A stretch of 64,000 nucleotides of DNA from Rhizobacter terrae (lineage in GTDB: Bacteria > Pseudomonadota > Gammaproteobacteria > Burkholderiales > Burkholderiaceae_C), in assembly GCF_003852895.1 (NCBI RefSeq), contig NZ_QUSW01000006.1, forward strand, positions 310,001 through 374,000, in the 5' to 3' direction. The first letter of the stretch is position 1. The number at the start of each line of letters is the position of its first letter. Position numbers and translations under genes: made by a program. Below are positions 9,826 through 18,497 of the stretch, in pieces. The notes beneath the pieces were generated by a model. That model made no database searches. It was not told where the DNA came from and saw only the letters and a list, made by a program, of their open reading frames with translations.

Positions 9826-12122
9826 AAAAGCGTCCTGATGGTGTCGAGCAGGCGCTGCTGACTGAAGCCCCGCTTGACAATGTAGGCGTTGGCGCCGACC
9901 TCCACGCCGCGCTCCTTGTCTTCGCGCGAATCGAGCGCGGTGACAAGGATGACCGGCAACTGCGACAGGCGCTCGTCGCGGCGCACGCGGGCCGTGAGGC
10001 CGAAGCCGTCCAGGCGCGGCATTTCCACGTCGGTGACGAGCAGGTCATAGTCGCCCGACTGCAGGTTGTCCAGCGCCTCCATGCCGTCGGCGGCGGTGGT
10101 CACGCGGTAGCCGGCGCTTTCGAGGATCTCGCGCAGCTGCGTGCGCGCGGTCACTGAGTCCTCCGCCACGAGCAGCGAGACCGGATCGCCCGCGCGCGGG
10201 GCCACAGGCCATGCCATGGCAGACGCCGCCAGTGCCGACTTGAACAGATCGGGCACGCTCAGCAGCGGCACCACCTGCCCGCCGCCCAGCACAGTGGCCG
10301 CCGAGATGTGGGGCACACGGCGCAAGGGCGGCACCAGCGGCTGGACCAGCATCTCCTGGTCGCCCACCACCTCCTCCACCGTGAAGGCGAGCCGTTCGCC
10401 AGCGTTGGCCACGACCACCACCTGCACGAAGCGCGATGCGTCGTCGGGTCGCACGCGCTCCTTCAGCCCCAGCAGCGCCGACAGGGAGACGAGCCGCAGG
10501 TGCTCTCCGTCCACGAGCAATTGCGGCGCTTCGCCGCCGGCATCGACGGATGGAGCCTCGATGCGCAGCACGCGCTCCACCTGGCGCGACGGCAGCATGA
10601 AGGCCTGCCCGCCGCATCGCACCTGCAAGCCGCGGAAGGTGGCCAGCATCGATGGCAGGACGATGCCAAAGCGCGTGCCGATGCCGCCCTCGCCCGCCGC
10701 CACGCTGATCGTGCCGCCCAAGGCCTCGACCTTCTCCCGCACGATCGCCAGGCCCAGCCCGTGCCCCGACAGGTCGGTGAGGATGGGACTGGTGGACAGG
10801 CCCGACTCTAAGATGAGCTGCTGAAGTTCGTCCGGCGCCATGCGCGCGAGTTGGTCCTCGGTGCGCAAGCCCATCTTCAGTGCCCGCGCCCGCACCTTGT
10901 CCACGTTCACGCCGGCACCGTCGTCGGCTAGGGTCAGCGCGATGCGGGCGCCTTCATGGGCGCTCACCGAAATCACCAGCCGGCCTCGGGGTGGCTTTCC
11001 GGCCAGCACGCGCTGCTGAGGCAGCTCGATGCCGTGGTCCAGCGCGTTGCGCAGCAGGTGCGTCAGCGGCGTCTTCAGCTGTTCGAGGATGCGGCGGTCC
11101 GCTTCCAGGGCCATGCCCTGGATGTCGACGGCCACGTCCTTGCCGCTGTCGTGCGCGAGATCGCGCACCAGCTTGGGTGCGGAGGCCAGCAGCGAAGAGA
11201 ACGGCAGCATGGACACCTGCCGAACCTCGTCGGCCAGGCGGTCGATGCGCGAGGACAGCAAGCGCCGGTCCTGCACCGCGGCACGCGCCAGCCGGCCCAG
11301 GCGATCGGCCAGGGACTTGAGGAAGAGTTCGTCGGTCTCGCTCGCGTCCAGCAGCCGTTCCAGCAGCCGCCTGTTCTTGCTGTTCTCCAGCTTGTCCAGC
11401 ACACCGGCACGGCGCAGCATGCGCGAATGGCCGGAGCGCTTGTCGTGCCCACGGCGCCAAGTGGCGAACATGTCCAGGATGGCCTGCGTCTCGTCGGCCA
11501 GGTGCGCACCGCCAAGCTTGAGGGCCTGGAGTTCCTGGGCCTGGGCCATCAGCGCATCGAGCTTGGCGGTGGCGATGCGCACGGTGTCGGCGCCTGCGAC
11601 GGGTGCTGCAGCGATGGGCTCGGCGGCGAACGGCGCTGCCGCGACGGGCGTCACGGTCTTCTCCGGCACGGAGGCCGCTGCCGGCGCCACCAATGGAATT
11701 GCAGCCCCCGCGGCAGCTTCGCCTTCAAGCAGCTGCAGCACCATGCGCGACAGCGTCACCGCCAGCCCGGCCTCCACCGCCGCGCCCTCGCCCACGTCGC
11801 GTGCTACGAGGCGGCCCACGCCATCCACCGCGGCATGCATCGCCTCGAAGAAGGCCGGCGTCACCGGCTGCTCGCCCCGCTTGAGCGCGGACAGCACGCG
11901 CTCCATCGCCTGGCACACGCGCTCCACCTCGGCCAGGTTCACCGAGCGGGCCGCGCCCTTGAGGCTGTGCGCCTCGCGGAACAGCGTCTCGGCGCCGGAC
12001 GCGCGCGCGCCCGGCGCCTGCCGCTCCAGTTCGAGCAGCAGCGTCGACATTGCATCCAGGTGCTCCCGCGCTTCGACCGCGAAGGTCTGCAGGAGCATCT
12101 TCAGAAACTTCTCGTCTTCCAT
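9822..12122 (-). CDS. cheA: CheA-type histidine kinase with C-terminal receiver
   Basis: A 766-residue hybrid CheA. The HPt domain has H52 in REAHSLKGAARS. After a Pro/Ala-rich linker come the dimerisation region, the HATPase (LLRNALDHGIELP, DDGAGV, GHGLGLAIVREKVEALGG), a CheW-like domain (about 500-635) and a receiver (about 645-765, D698 in LLVTDVEMPRLDGF). No clear CheY-binding P2 domain is seen. CheA-receiver fusions such as WspE and FrzE typically serve clusters for functions other than flagellar swimming. It overlaps cheB by 4 bp. The attached receiver may act as a phosphate sink or route phosphate back to the HPt; this is inference. Confidence 0.95.
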   Translation of the reverse strand: MEDEKFLKMLLQTFAVEAREHLDAMSTLLLELERQAPGARASGAETLFREAHSLKGAARSVNLAEVERVCQAMERVLSALKRGEQPVTPAFFEAMHAAVDGVGRLVARDVGEGAAVEAGLAVTLSRMVLQLLEGEAAAGAAIPLVAPAAASVPEKTVTPVAAAPFAAEPIAAAPVAGADTVRIATAKLDALMAQAQELQALKLGGAHLADETQAILDMFATWRRGHDKRSGHSRMLRRAGVLDKLENSKNRRLLERLLDASETDELFLKSLADRLGRLARAAVQDRRLLSSRIDRLADEVRQVSMLPFSSLLASAPKLVRDLAHDSGKDVAVDIQGMALEADRRILEQLKTPLTHLLRNALDHGIELPQQRVLAGKPPRGRLVISVSAHEGARIALTLADDGAGVNVDKVRARALKMGLRTEDQLARMAPDELQQLILESGLSTSPILTDLSGHGLGLAIVREKVEALGGTISVAAGEGGIGTRFGIVLPSMLATFRGLQVRCGGQAFMLPSRQVERVLRIEAPSVDAGGEAPQLLVDGEHLRLVSLSALLGLKERVRPDDASRFVQVVVVANAGERLAFTVEEVVGDQEMLVQPLVPPLRRVPHISAATVLGGGQVVPLLSVPDLFKSALAASAMAWPVAPRAGDPVSLLVAEDSVTARTQLREILESAGYRVTTAADGMEALDNLQSGDYDLLVTDVEMPRLDGFGLTARVRRDERLSQLPVILVTALDSREDKERGVEVGANAYIVKRGFSQQRLLDTIRTLL

Positions 12123-12174
12123 GGCTTGACTTCGCCGTGTTGCTTTGTGAAAGACACCCTCCCCGGGCTGGCTC

Positions 12175-13959
12175 TCAAACCTTGTAGAGACCCGCCATGC
12201 TCTTGAGTCTCACACCGAGTTCATGCAATTGATGTGCCGCGATCTCCGCCTGGCGGGTGCTGTCCATGTTCTGCGTGGTCGCCGTGCGGATGTTGCCCAT
12301 GGCCTGCGCGAGCTGGTCCATGCCCACCATCTGCTGCTGGGCGGACACCGCGATCTGGCTGGCCGCCGAGGCGCTTTCCGCGATGCTGTCGGTCAATCGC
12401 TGGATGGCCTCGCCCGCGCTTTGCGACTGGCGCGCACCGATGTCCACCACCTTGGCGCCCTGCTCCGCCGCCAGCACCGCATTGGTGGTGGCCTTCTGGA
12501 TTTCGCTCAGGATGTTGCGCACCTGGGCCGTGGCCTGCCGCGACTGCGCCGCCAGGCTCTTGACCTCCTGGGCCACCACCGAGAAACCCACGCCGTGCTC
12601 GCCGGCCTTGGCGGCCTCGATCGAGGCATTCACCGACAGCAGGTTGGTCTGCTCGGACAGGTCGTTCACGCTGGCGATGATCTCGCCGATGGCCTGCGTC
12701 TGTTCCGACAGCCGCATGATGCTGTCGGCGATCATCTCCATCTGCTCGCGGATCTGCTGCATGCCGGCCATCGTCTCCTCGACCGACTGGCGACCCGCCT
12801 GCGAGACCTCGCGCGCACGCTGCGCCGCGTCGGCCACGTAGCGCGCTTTCTGGGTCGAGACCAGCGCCGTCTGCTTCACCTCGTCCAGCGTCACCGCCGT
12901 CTGGCTGATGACCGCCGCGGCCTGGGACGCGCCGGCCGCCACCTGCGTGGTGCCGCTCAGGATGGCGCTGGTGGACGAGCCCAGCACGCCGATGCCGTCG
13001 CTCACCTGCCGGTTGAATTCGCGCAGGTTCTCCACCATCACCGCGAAGGCGCGGCCGAACTCGTCGCGCTCGGACTGCAAGCGCACTGGCACGGTGAGGT
13101 CGCCGGTGGCGATCAGCCGCGCGGTCTCGGCCTTCTCGTGGAGGTTGTCCACCATGTCGGCGAAGGCCTTGCCCAGCACGTCGTGCTCGGACTGCGGCAC
13201 CACCTTCAAGGCCAGGTTGCCGCCCGCGATCTCGCGCGCCACCTGGGCCTTGGCCTGCAGCGAGGTGCTCATCTGGTGGAAGGCATCCTGCAGCTGGCCG
13301 ATCTCGTCGGCGCGGCCTTCGCCACCCGGCACGTCCACCAGATCGCCGGCGGCCATGCGGCGCGATGCCTCGGCCATGCTGGCCAGCGGCGAAGCGATCA
13401 CCGCATGCATGCGGTTGGTCACCGGCAAGGCGATCAGCATCGAGCCCAGCATCACCAGCAGGATGACGCCGCCATAGCGCAGCATGCGCACGCCCAGCGG
13501 CTCGGTGGCGATGCGCAGGTAGATGCTGCCCACCGTGTTGCGGCCCTGCCTGACCGGCCAGAAGCCCACCAGTTCGCCGTCGTCGAATCTCACGCCGAAC
13601 TCCTGCGCGCGCGCCGGCAGCTCGCGCCGCGCGGCATCGGCGGAGTTGCCGCGCGTGTAGCTGGCAAAGGCCGAGCCGTCGGCGGCATACACCGCCGCGG
13701 CGAGGAAGTCCGGATGCGTCTTGAAGGCGTTCAGGTAGTCCTGCGCGGTGCGCCGTTCATTGAACTCCAGCGATGCGGTGACCGAGGCTCCCAGCAGGTC
13801 GGCCTGCACGTTGGCGTCCTGCAGCTGCTGGGTCCGGTAGGAATAGACCTCGTACAGCGCGAGGATGGCGCCGGCCAGCAGCAAGGCGACGGTGGAGCTG
13901 ATGACGGAGATCCACATCAGCTTGCGGCGGATGGGCACGTCGTGGAGTCGGCGCATCAT
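12175..13959 (-). CDS. Chemoreceptor (MCP) with CHASE8-like periplasmic domain and poly-HAMP
   Basis: A 594-residue transducer. The first transmembrane helix spans about 14-37, a periplasmic domain about 38-158, and the second helix about 160-182. The periplasmic domain (LLGASVTASLEFNERRTAQD, FWPVRQGRNTVGSIYLRI) has the layout of CHASE8, the domain through which YfiN-type cyclases are controlled by YfiR. Three HAMP-like repeats follow (about 183-330; AGDL, GGNL, TGDL turns). The signalling domain has the conserved tip around SEQTNLLSVNASIEAAKAGE. There is no C-terminal CheR-tethering pentapeptide. Its ATG overlaps the stop of the yfiR-like gene (ATGA), which supports the two products acting together. 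CHASE8 is my reading from pattern, not from a profile search. Confidence 0.93.
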   Translation of the reverse strand: MMRRLHDVPIRRKLMWISVISSTVALLLAGAILALYEVYSYRTQQLQDANVQADLLGASVTASLEFNERRTAQDYLNAFKTHPDFLAAAVYAADGSAFASYTRGNSADAARRELPARAQEFGVRFDDGELVGFWPVRQGRNTVGSIYLRIATEPLGVRMLRYGGVILLVMLGSMLIALPVTNRMHAVIASPLASMAEASRRMAAGDLVDVPGGEGRADEIGQLQDAFHQMSTSLQAKAQVAREIAGGNLALKVVPQSEHDVLGKAFADMVDNLHEKAETARLIATGDLTVPVRLQSERDEFGRAFAVMVENLREFNRQVSDGIGVLGSSTSAILSGTTQVAAGASQAAAVISQTAVTLDEVKQTALVSTQKARYVADAAQRAREVSQAGRQSVEETMAGMQQIREQMEMIADSIMRLSEQTQAIGEIIASVNDLSEQTNLLSVNASIEAAKAGEHGVGFSVVAQEVKSLAAQSRQATAQVRNILSEIQKATTNAVLAAEQGAKVVDIGARQSQSAGEAIQRLTDSIAESASAASQIAVSAQQQMVGMDQLAQAMGNIRTATTQNMDSTRQAEIAAHQLHELGVRLKSMAGLYKV

Positions 13960-14477
13960 CAGTGCGCCCCTCGCGCCCTGACCGCCAGCGCCACGTTCAG
14001 CAGCTTGGAGCTGATGCCCAGGCCATGCTGCGCCGCGGTTTCGTCATCCACCGTGAAGCGCACGCGGTTGTCGCGCAGCACGAAGTTGATGATGCCCGCG
14101 CCGCCTTGCACATCGGTCACCACCAGCACCGGAATGCCCTTCAAGGCCTCCATCTTCGGCTCGCCGGCGTAGTAGGCGATGTGGCAGCCCGACTCGCGGT
14201 TCATGGTCTTCAGCCGCTTCACCGCCAGGCTGCGGCCTTGCACCGTCTGCCCGGCCACGGCCTCGTCCAGCAGGTTGCCGAAGGGGTCCTCGCCCACCAC
14301 GCACAGCACGATGGGCGCGCCGGGCGCGGTGAAGCTGGCCGGCGGCCAGTCCACGTAGATCGCGAACTTGGCGAGGTAGGCCGCCTTCACCGAATACTCC
14401 AGCGGCTCGGCCGCGTCGGCAGCGGCCGCCGAAAACAGCAGCCACAGGGCGGCGATCAACTGCCAGCACGTGCGCAT
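13959..14477 (-). CDS. YfiR-family (DUF4154) periplasmic protein
   Basis: A 172-residue secreted protein with a signal peptide (about 1-23, ending AAADA) and the DUF4154 pattern: EYSVKAAYLAKFAIYVDWP, VLCVVGEDPFG, ILV-type strand PVLVVTDVQGG and FVLRDNRVRFTVD. YfiR is known as the periplasmic inhibitor of the cyclase YfiN and responds to redox or envelope state. The ATG at 14477 overlaps the TGA of the receptor gene (ATGA), so I prefer it to the ATG at 14489. Its own stop overlaps the start of the chemoreceptor. No diguanylate cyclase lies nearby, so the likely client is that chemoreceptor's CHASE8-like domain. Two cysteines (in VLCVVG and ESGCHI) could form a redox switch. Confidence 0.88.
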   Translation of the reverse strand: MRTCWQLIAALWLLFSAAAADAAEPLEYSVKAAYLAKFAIYVDWPPASFTAPGAPIVLCVVGEDPFGNLLDEAVAGQTVQGRSLAVKRLKTMNRESGCHIAYYAGEPKMEALKGIPVLVVTDVQGGAGIINFVLRDNRVRFTVDDETAAQHGLGISSKLLNVALAVRARGAH

Positions 14478-16456
14478 CACAGCAGGCATGTCAACCTCAA
14501 CAAGTAGGTGCGGCCGAACCAGGCGGTGTTGGCGCCGGAGTTGAACTCCACATGGCGGCCGCCCAGGTTGGCGGCGGACAGCGCGAGTTCGAAGACCTTG
14601 TTGATGCGCCAGGCCACCCTCGCATCGAGCGCGGTGTAGGCCGGCACCGCGGGGCTGGGCAGCGCGCCGATGCGGCGCAGGCCCAGGTCCAGGCTGAGGT
14701 CGTCGCCCAGGGACCAGCTGGAGCGCAGGAAGAGCTGCGACTTCGGGTCATTGCCGCTGGAGGCTGTCGTGCCCGGGTCCGTGCTGTCGGGCTCGAACTT
14801 CAGGTCTTCGCTCAGCAGCGAGACACCGGCATTCACGCGCCACATCTCAGTGACCTGCCATCCCGCCCAGGCCTCCAGCCCGTGGGTGCGGCCGCGGATG
14901 TTGTTGCCCAGCACGAAGTCGCCGCTGCCGTTGGCCTCGATGCTGCGCAGCCGGGTGTAGTCGTTCACGAAAGCGGAGATCGACACCGACACGTCCTTCG
15001 CCGGTTGCGCCCGGTAGCCCAGCTCATAGGCCGTCACGCGCTCCGACTGGAAGTTCGTGCCGCCCAGCAGGCGCCCGGTGTAGGGCGCCCCCAGCGGGAT
15101 GAAGATGTAGAAGTCGCGATCCAGGCGCGACGGCGTGCGTACCGCGCGCGAGATCGCAGCCCACACCAGCGTCTGCTCGGAGGGTTTCCAGGCCAGGTGC
15201 ACGTTGGGCTGGTATTCCACGCCGGTGTAGCTGTTGTGCTCCACCTTCAGGCCGAAGGTCAGCTTGGTCTGCGGCGAGAGCGTCCAGGTGTCTTGCCCGA
15301 AAACGTTGATCAGCCGCAGCGTGCTGTTGGCCGGCACGAAGGCCAGCAGTGCTCCTCCACGCGTGCGGTCATGCTGCTCGCGCAGCCCGCCGCCCCAGAC
15401 GATTTCGTGGTCGGCACGCAGGCCGAAGTGGTGCTGCGCATCGACGTCGTAGGTGTCCAGGTCTTCGTCGAAGAAGCTGGGCTGGCGGCGCCGGTAGCTG
15501 TCGAAATACGCCTGCACCTGCAGGCCCGACTTGTCGTCGAACTCGCGGCTGTAGCGTGCCAGCAGGTTGCCGCCGGAAACCAGCCGGTCCGGAAATCCGG
15601 GACCGCCTTGCGCCTTGCCCTGGTTGACATCGCCTTGCACCGTCCATGCGGCGGACTTTCCGAAATCTGCGCGGAAGCCCGCCTGTTGCCGGTTCCAGGC
15701 ATCCGACAGCGCGGAGCCGTCCTGGCGCTCGCTGGCCTCGAAGCGTTGCGTCTTGACGTAGCCACGAACGGCTGCATCATCGCCCAGCAACAGGCCATGC
15801 CGCACGGTCAGCCCTTGCTCTTCGTTGCCGGCGCCCACGCTGGCAACGGTACCGATGGATTGCTGGGCCTGCCGGGTGATGACGTTGATCACTCCGTTGA
15901 CCGCATTGGCACCCCACAGCGTGCCGCCCGGTCCGCTCACGACCTCGATGCGCTCGACGTCCGCAATGATCACATCCTGCACATCCCAGAAGACGCCGGA
16001 GTGCAGCGGTGTGTAGACCGTGCGTCCGTCGATCATCACCAGCAGCTTGTTGGCGCTGGTGTTGTTGAAGCCGCGTGCGGAGATGGCCCAGCTGTTGGAC
16101 GACGCGCGCGCCACCTGCAGGTTGGGCGCGAGCCGCAGCGCCTCGGGCAGGGTGACGGCGCCGCTGCGGCGGATGTCGTCGCGCGTGATGACGAACACCG
16201 CGGCCGGCGCATCGGCCAGGCGCTCGGGCCGCTTGGACACTGACGACACCTCGATGTCGGCCAGCTCCTCGATGGACAGCCTTGCCAATCCCGCCGGCGT
16301 GGGCTCGGTGCCCTTGGCAATGGCCAGGCCGCAAGCCGCATGAAAGACGGCGCAAACCGCCAGCGCCACGTGCCGGCGGCGGTTGGGGGCTCTCGTGTGT
16401 CTAGCGCCTTTGACAGCGACACCGGCCGAGGCCGGGGCTCCGAAGCGTCGGGTCAT
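14477..16456 (-). CDS. TonB-dependent receptor of the YfiR-linked type
   Basis: A 659-residue outer-membrane protein. A long N-terminus precedes a signal peptide (about 28-48), then the plug domain (about 65-185; FVITRDDIRRSGAVTLPEAL, SARGFNNTSANKLLVMIDGR, VERIEVVSGPGGTLWGANAVNGVINVIT) and a beta-barrel. This is a subfamily often found beside DUF4154 genes. The barrel ends RLTCLL, with no terminal aromatic residue, which is unusual for an outer-membrane protein. The plug suggests ligand sensing or uptake; the ligand is unknown. Its stop overlaps the yfiR-like start, so the pair is coupled. It sits inside a chemosensory operon, 63 bp downstream of cheW. Confidence 0.9.
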   Translation of the reverse strand: MTRRFGAPASAGVAVKGARHTRAPNRRRHVALAVCAVFHAACGLAIAKGTEPTPAGLARLSIEELADIEVSSVSKRPERLADAPAAVFVITRDDIRRSGAVTLPEALRLAPNLQVARASSNSWAISARGFNNTSANKLLVMIDGRTVYTPLHSGVFWDVQDVIIADVERIEVVSGPGGTLWGANAVNGVINVITRQAQQSIGTVASVGAGNEEQGLTVRHGLLLGDDAAVRGYVKTQRFEASERQDGSALSDAWNRQQAGFRADFGKSAAWTVQGDVNQGKAQGGPGFPDRLVSGGNLLARYSREFDDKSGLQVQAYFDSYRRRQPSFFDEDLDTYDVDAQHHFGLRADHEIVWGGGLREQHDRTRGGALLAFVPANSTLRLINVFGQDTWTLSPQTKLTFGLKVEHNSYTGVEYQPNVHLAWKPSEQTLVWAAISRAVRTPSRLDRDFYIFIPLGAPYTGRLLGGTNFQSERVTAYELGYRAQPAKDVSVSISAFVNDYTRLRSIEANGSGDFVLGNNIRGRTHGLEAWAGWQVTEMWRVNAGVSLLSEDLKFEPDSTDPGTTASSGNDPKSQLFLRSSWSLGDDLSLDLGLRRIGALPSPAVPAYTALDARVAWRINKVFELALSAANLGGRHVEFNSGANTAWFGRTYLLRLTCLL

Positions 16457-16519
16457 GGAACCTCACCTGGGGTTGTGCCGTGTTGCGGCTACGCTTGTTC
16501 TGAACCAGGCGAACGCCCC

Positions 16520-17065
16520 TCATGCCGCGACCTCCGCGTCGATGGTGAAACGCGGATCGCCGGCCATGCCGGGCACATCCAGGAGCGTCAGCGTGCCGGC
16601 CTCGGACGACGGCAGCCAACGCCCGCCGACGATGGCGTCGGCGAGCACGCCGAACTCCATGTCCGCGTGACGCAGGATGATCACCTTGTTCAGATCCGTC
16701 AGTCCCGACTCGGGAAGATCTAGGAGTGTCTTGAGGTCGATCACCGCGATGATCCGGCCTTGCACGCTCATGATGCCCGACACGAAGCGGGGGACGCAAG
16801 GCAAGGGCGTCAGGGTATTCAGCGCCCTCACCTCCATCACATGTGCTGTAGGCACCGCGTAGTGGCGGGTGCCGAGCACGAACTCCACCACCTCGGTGCC
16901 GTTGCCCCGCGGCGCGGGTTGTGCGCTGATGGCGCGGGTGCGCGCTTCATGCGCCGCGAGCCGGGCCTCGGGCGTCGCGTATTGGCCGCGGAACAGCGCC
17001 TCCTCGGTGCGGGCCAGCCGCTCCCTGAGCTGCGCCCAATTGATCGGCGGCCGGGCAGGACTCAC
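16520..17065 (-). CDS. cheW: CheW coupling protein
   Basis: A 181-residue adaptor linking chemoreceptors to CheA. A helical lead (about 1-55) precedes the CheW domain (about 58-175; VVEFVLGTRHYAVPTAHVMEV, LPCVPRFVSGIMSVQGRIIAVIDLKTLL, FGVLADAIVG). I chose the GTG at 17065 because GGAGG lies seven bases before it and the stop of a 21-codon ORF overlaps it (GTGA). Residues in the open frame further upstream come from the cheR end and a duplicated segment. It follows cheR in the operon and precedes the TonB receptor gene. Confidence 0.9.
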   Translation of the reverse strand: MSPARPPINWAQLRERLARTEEALFRGQYATPEARLAAHEARTRAISAQPAPRGNGTEVVEFVLGTRHYAVPTAHVMEVRALNTLTPLPCVPRFVSGIMSVQGRIIAVIDLKTLLDLPESGLTDLNKVIILRHADMEFGVLADAIVGGRWLPSSEAGTLTLLDVPGMAGDPRFTIDAEVAA

Positions 17066-17131
17066 TGGGAAACCTCCGTGCTGCGCACTGCGGTGCGAGT
17101 CCCTTCGGGCGGCCGGGCGGGACTCACTGGG
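17046..17131. repeat. 24-bp direct repeat at the cheR-cheW junction
   Basis: The 24 bases at 17046-17069 recur at 17108-17131 with one difference, an offset of 62 bp. One copy covers the cheR stop, the other the cheW start. The repeat includes the GTGA overlap itself, so each copy ends one frame and opens the next. Confidence 0.8.
17062..17127 (-). CDS. Possible 21-residue peptide between cheR and cheW
   Basis: The cheR stop (TGA, 17126-17124) overlaps a GTG at 17127. That GTG opens a 21-codon frame whose TGA (17064-17062) overlaps the cheW GTG at 17065. The frame begins VSPARPPEG and ends STEVSQ; the cheW product begins VSPARPP, showing a shared origin through the 24-bp repeat. It may be only a coupling device left by a small duplication rather than a functional peptide. 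Confidence 0.35.
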   Translation of the reverse strand: MSPARPPEGTRTAVRSTEVSQ

Positions 17132-18275
17132 CCACCTCATGCGAGCGATGCCGCCCATGCCGATGGCCGAGCTGGTCGGACAGGCGTTGCAGCGCGCTGC
17201 GTGCCAGGGTCAGCTCCGGCTCCAGGAACAGCGCACGGCGCAAGGCGTCGCGTGCCTGCTCGGGGCGGTGCGCCTCTTCGAGCAGGGCCGCATGCTGCAC
17301 GTGCAGCGCGGCGTCGAGCTTGTCGCGTGCCAGGGCGGCCTCGCAGCGCGAGATGGCGTCATCGAGGCTGCGGTCCAGCGCGGGTTTCAGGCGCGCGGTG
17401 TCTGGCCGCAGCCGCGCGGGCGGCGCGGGCAGGTCGCTGCTCAGTGCCGCCTTTCGATGGAACAGCGCGTTCGGGTAGCGCACGGCCTCGAAGCCATCGA
17501 AGCAGCGCGCACCCGCCTCGGTGGGCGCCACCAGCAGCAACCCGCCGTCGGCCAGCGCCCCGCGCAGGTGGGCCACGGCCTGGCGCGCCTGCTGGCGGCC
17601 GAAGTAGATGAGCACGTTGCGGCACAGGATGATGTCGAAGGGCTGCGCTGACAGCGGCGGCTCCATCACGTTCGCATACTCGAATCGCACCATCGTGCGA
17701 GGCAAGTCCTTGACGAGGAGCCGGTCGGCGTCGAGGCGATGGAAGTACTGCTCGCGCACCAGGTCGGGCACGCCGCGGAACGACCAGTCGCCGTAGGTGG
17801 CCTCGCGCGCACGGGCCAGGAAGCCCATGTGGATGTCGGTGCCCCACACCTCGATGTCCCACTGGGCATGGTCGGGGATCAGGCGCGAGAGCATCACTGC
17901 CAGCGAGTAGGCCTCTTCGCCGGTGGAGCAGCCCGCGCTCCAGACCCGAAGCCGTCGCGTCGACTCGCGGCGCTGCACGATCATCGGCGGCAGCAGTTCA
18001 TGCTCGAGGATGTCGAAGGCCGCGGGGTCGCGGAAGAAATAGGTTTCGCCCACGCTGAACAGCTCGGCCAGCGACTGGATGTCGGCCGGGTTCCAGGGGC
18101 GCACGAGCCACTGCTGGATCTCACGGGCCTCGCACGTCGCCCCGGCACGCTGCGCCAGCGCGTTCGCCGCGCGCAGCAGCACGTCATGCCGGTTCGCGCC
18201 GAAGCGCATGCCCATCTGAGCGGCAACCTTGTCGCTGAAGGCACGAATCAGTGCATCGCCCACCCTGTGCGTCAT
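17124..18275 (-). CDS. cheR: CheR methyltransferase with C-terminal TPR-like tail
   Basis: A 383-residue receptor methyltransferase. The N-terminal helical domain (about 1-75) leads to the SAM-binding catalytic domain (about 76-290; FSVGETYFFRDPAAF, RVWSAGCSTGEEAYSLAV, FDIILCRNVLIYF). The last 75 residues form TPR-like helices (ALARDKLDAALHVQHAALLEEA, ARDALRRALFLEP), as in WspC-type CheR proteins. The start at 18275 is the first ATG before the family's N-terminus; the frame is open far upstream but runs into the divergent promoter. It is the first gene of the chemosensory operon and supplies adaptation with CheB. The local receptor lacks a pentapeptide, so the TPR may do the docking (inference). 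Confidence 0.93.
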   Translation of the reverse strand: MTHRVGDALIRAFSDKVAAQMGMRFGANRHDVLLRAANALAQRAGATCEAREIQQWLVRPWNPADIQSLAELFSVGETYFFRDPAAFDILEHELLPPMIVQRRESTRRLRVWSAGCSTGEEAYSLAVMLSRLIPDHAQWDIEVWGTDIHMGFLARAREATYGDWSFRGVPDLVREQYFHRLDADRLLVKDLPRTMVRFEYANVMEPPLSAQPFDIILCRNVLIYFGRQQARQAVAHLRGALADGGLLLVAPTEAGARCFDGFEAVRYPNALFHRKAALSSDLPAPPARLRPDTARLKPALDRSLDDAISRCEAALARDKLDAALHVQHAALLEEAHRPEQARDALRRALFLEPELTLARSALQRLSDQLGHRHGRHRSHEVAQ

Positions 18276-18497
18276 CGCCAGCCCCTGATTGTTCTCACGC
18301 CGTGATGAATGGCGTCCAGGTTTCGCCGAGAGAGTGCGCTCAAGAATGCTCCGATTGCGCGCAAATGTCGAGTCCGCGAATTCGGGGTGATGCACCCTCT
18401 TCACGAGAGGGGAATCGTTGTCACAGATGACTGGTGCGATTGCCGACACCACAATCGTCTTGAGGCTCCATCGCGTCGGATGGAGACAAGGACCGAC

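Noticed and set aside
18395-18411. CCCTCT-TCACG-AGAGGG hairpin between cheR and the CheY-like gene
   Set aside because: It has no T-tract and lies in a divergent promoter region; it could be an operator, but a 6-bp stem in DNA of this composition is not strong evidence.
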